NCBI GenBank assembly: GCA_022747635.1
Contig: JAKTNV010000001.1
Span: forward strand, 35,665,351 to 35,729,350
Source: Hetaerina americana
Lineage: Eukaryota > Arthropoda > Insecta > Odonata > Calopterygidae
Length of the DNA stretch: 64,000 nucleotides
Reading direction: 5' to 3'
Position 1 is the first letter of the stretch. Every line of letters begins with the position of its first letter. The position numbers were made by a program, and so were the translations under genes. Positions 63,634 to 64,000 of this stretch are shown here, one piece after another. The notes under the pieces are model-generated. The model was not told where the DNA came from and made no database searches. It saw only the letters and a list, made by a program, of their open reading frames with translations.

Positions 63634-64000
63634 TACGAGGGTAATCCCAGAAGTACCCAACCCAGCAAAGATAACACAAATATTTTGAAAAAAAAGCATT
63701 TATTTTTCAACAATCTCCTTTTCGCTCTATGCACTTTTCCCAGCGATGTTCAATAAGTTCGATACCCTTTCTATAATAAGAACTACCTTGCTCCAATAGC
63801 CATTTACTGCCGACATTACTTCTTCACGGTTGGAAAATCTTTGACCATCAAGCCATTTTTTCAAGTTTGCGAACAGAAAGTAATCTGAGGGGGCTAAATC
63901 TGGCGAATAGGGTACATGACGTAGCAATTCGAACTTTAATTCATGAATTTTGGCCATTGCAATAACAAATTTGTTAGCTGGTGCATTGTCTTGATGAAAC
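63634..64000 (-). mobile_element. mariner transposon, 3' end (cut by the window edge)
   Basis: Minus strand: HQDNAPAN then HVPYSPDLAPSDYFLFANLK, the mariner D,D34D catalytic blocks (family knowledge), then WLDGQRFSNREEV. A one-base shift near 63793-63800 moves the ending into another frame (YYRKGIELIEHRWEKC) that stops with TGA at 63707-63709. The outer end is a TA at 63634-63635 followed by CGAGGGTAATCCCAGAAGTA, a typical mariner terminal inverted repeat. His in the DNAPAH box is Asn here. Inactive; the 5' part lies beyond the window. Confidence 0.88.

Noticed and set aside
1..64000. CRISPR arrays, operons, rRNA, intact tRNA genes
   Set aside because: No regularly spaced direct repeats, no rRNA signature and no complete tRNA cloverleaf seen; the B-box hits belong to SINE-like sequences.

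Overview
This is a eukaryotic, almost certainly arthropod (probably insect), genomic window: AT-rich, intron-dominated DNA with GT-AG spliced exons, non-LTR, Penelope-like and mariner relics, and tRNA-derived SINEs. No bacterial gene organisation (operons, ribosome binding sites, CRISPR) is present. Introns of up to 25 kb imply a fairly large genome. Species cannot be fixed from the sequence.

One host gene accounts for the convincing coding sequence. It lies on the minus strand from about 56.0 kb down to 7.2 kb. Eight exons (A 55817-56021, B 30568-30734, C 24323-24512, D 23496-23559, E 19521-19750, F 13928-14057, G 9765-9987, H 7192-7374) were located by reading splice sites and checking phase. 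All seven junctions are phase-compatible and give 1392 nt, or 464 uninterrupted codons. The product is an ADAMTS-like secreted matrix glycoprotein of the ADAMTSL4/THSD4/papilin group (Drosophila nolo is the likely fly counterpart): end of the cysteine-rich module, spacer module, a Gly/Pro/basic linker, then three full thrombospondin type 1 (TSP1) repeats and the start of a fourth. No protease domain is visible. The signal peptide, first TSP1 and most of the Cys-rich domain must lie beyond 64 kb, and the remaining C-terminal TSP1 repeats before position 1.

Layout from left to right: 0-0.8 kb, CR1-like LINE 3' end; 0.8-7.2 kb, no host exon; 7.2-24.5 kb, exons H to C, with a LINE relic (12.0-12.9 kb), a Penelope-like RT fragment (17.7-18.1 kb) and a Penelope-type inverted repeat (20.8 kb); 24.5-30.6 kb, intron with a purine tandem repeat (25.0 kb) and GC-rich islands; 30.6-55.8 kb, a 25-kb intron loaded with SINEs, LINE relics and a second inverted repeat carrying a hammerhead-ribozyme-like core (41.6 kb); 55.8-56.0 kb, exon A; 56.3-57.7 kb, LINE; 58.5 kb, SINE; 63.6-64.0 kb, mariner 3' end.

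No wholly new multigene system was found. The points most worth following up are the reconstructed ADAMTSL gene, the two Penelope-type inverted repeats with hammerhead-like motifs, a 3'-terminal hairpin shared by three LINE copies, and a two-copy tRNA-derived SINE family.
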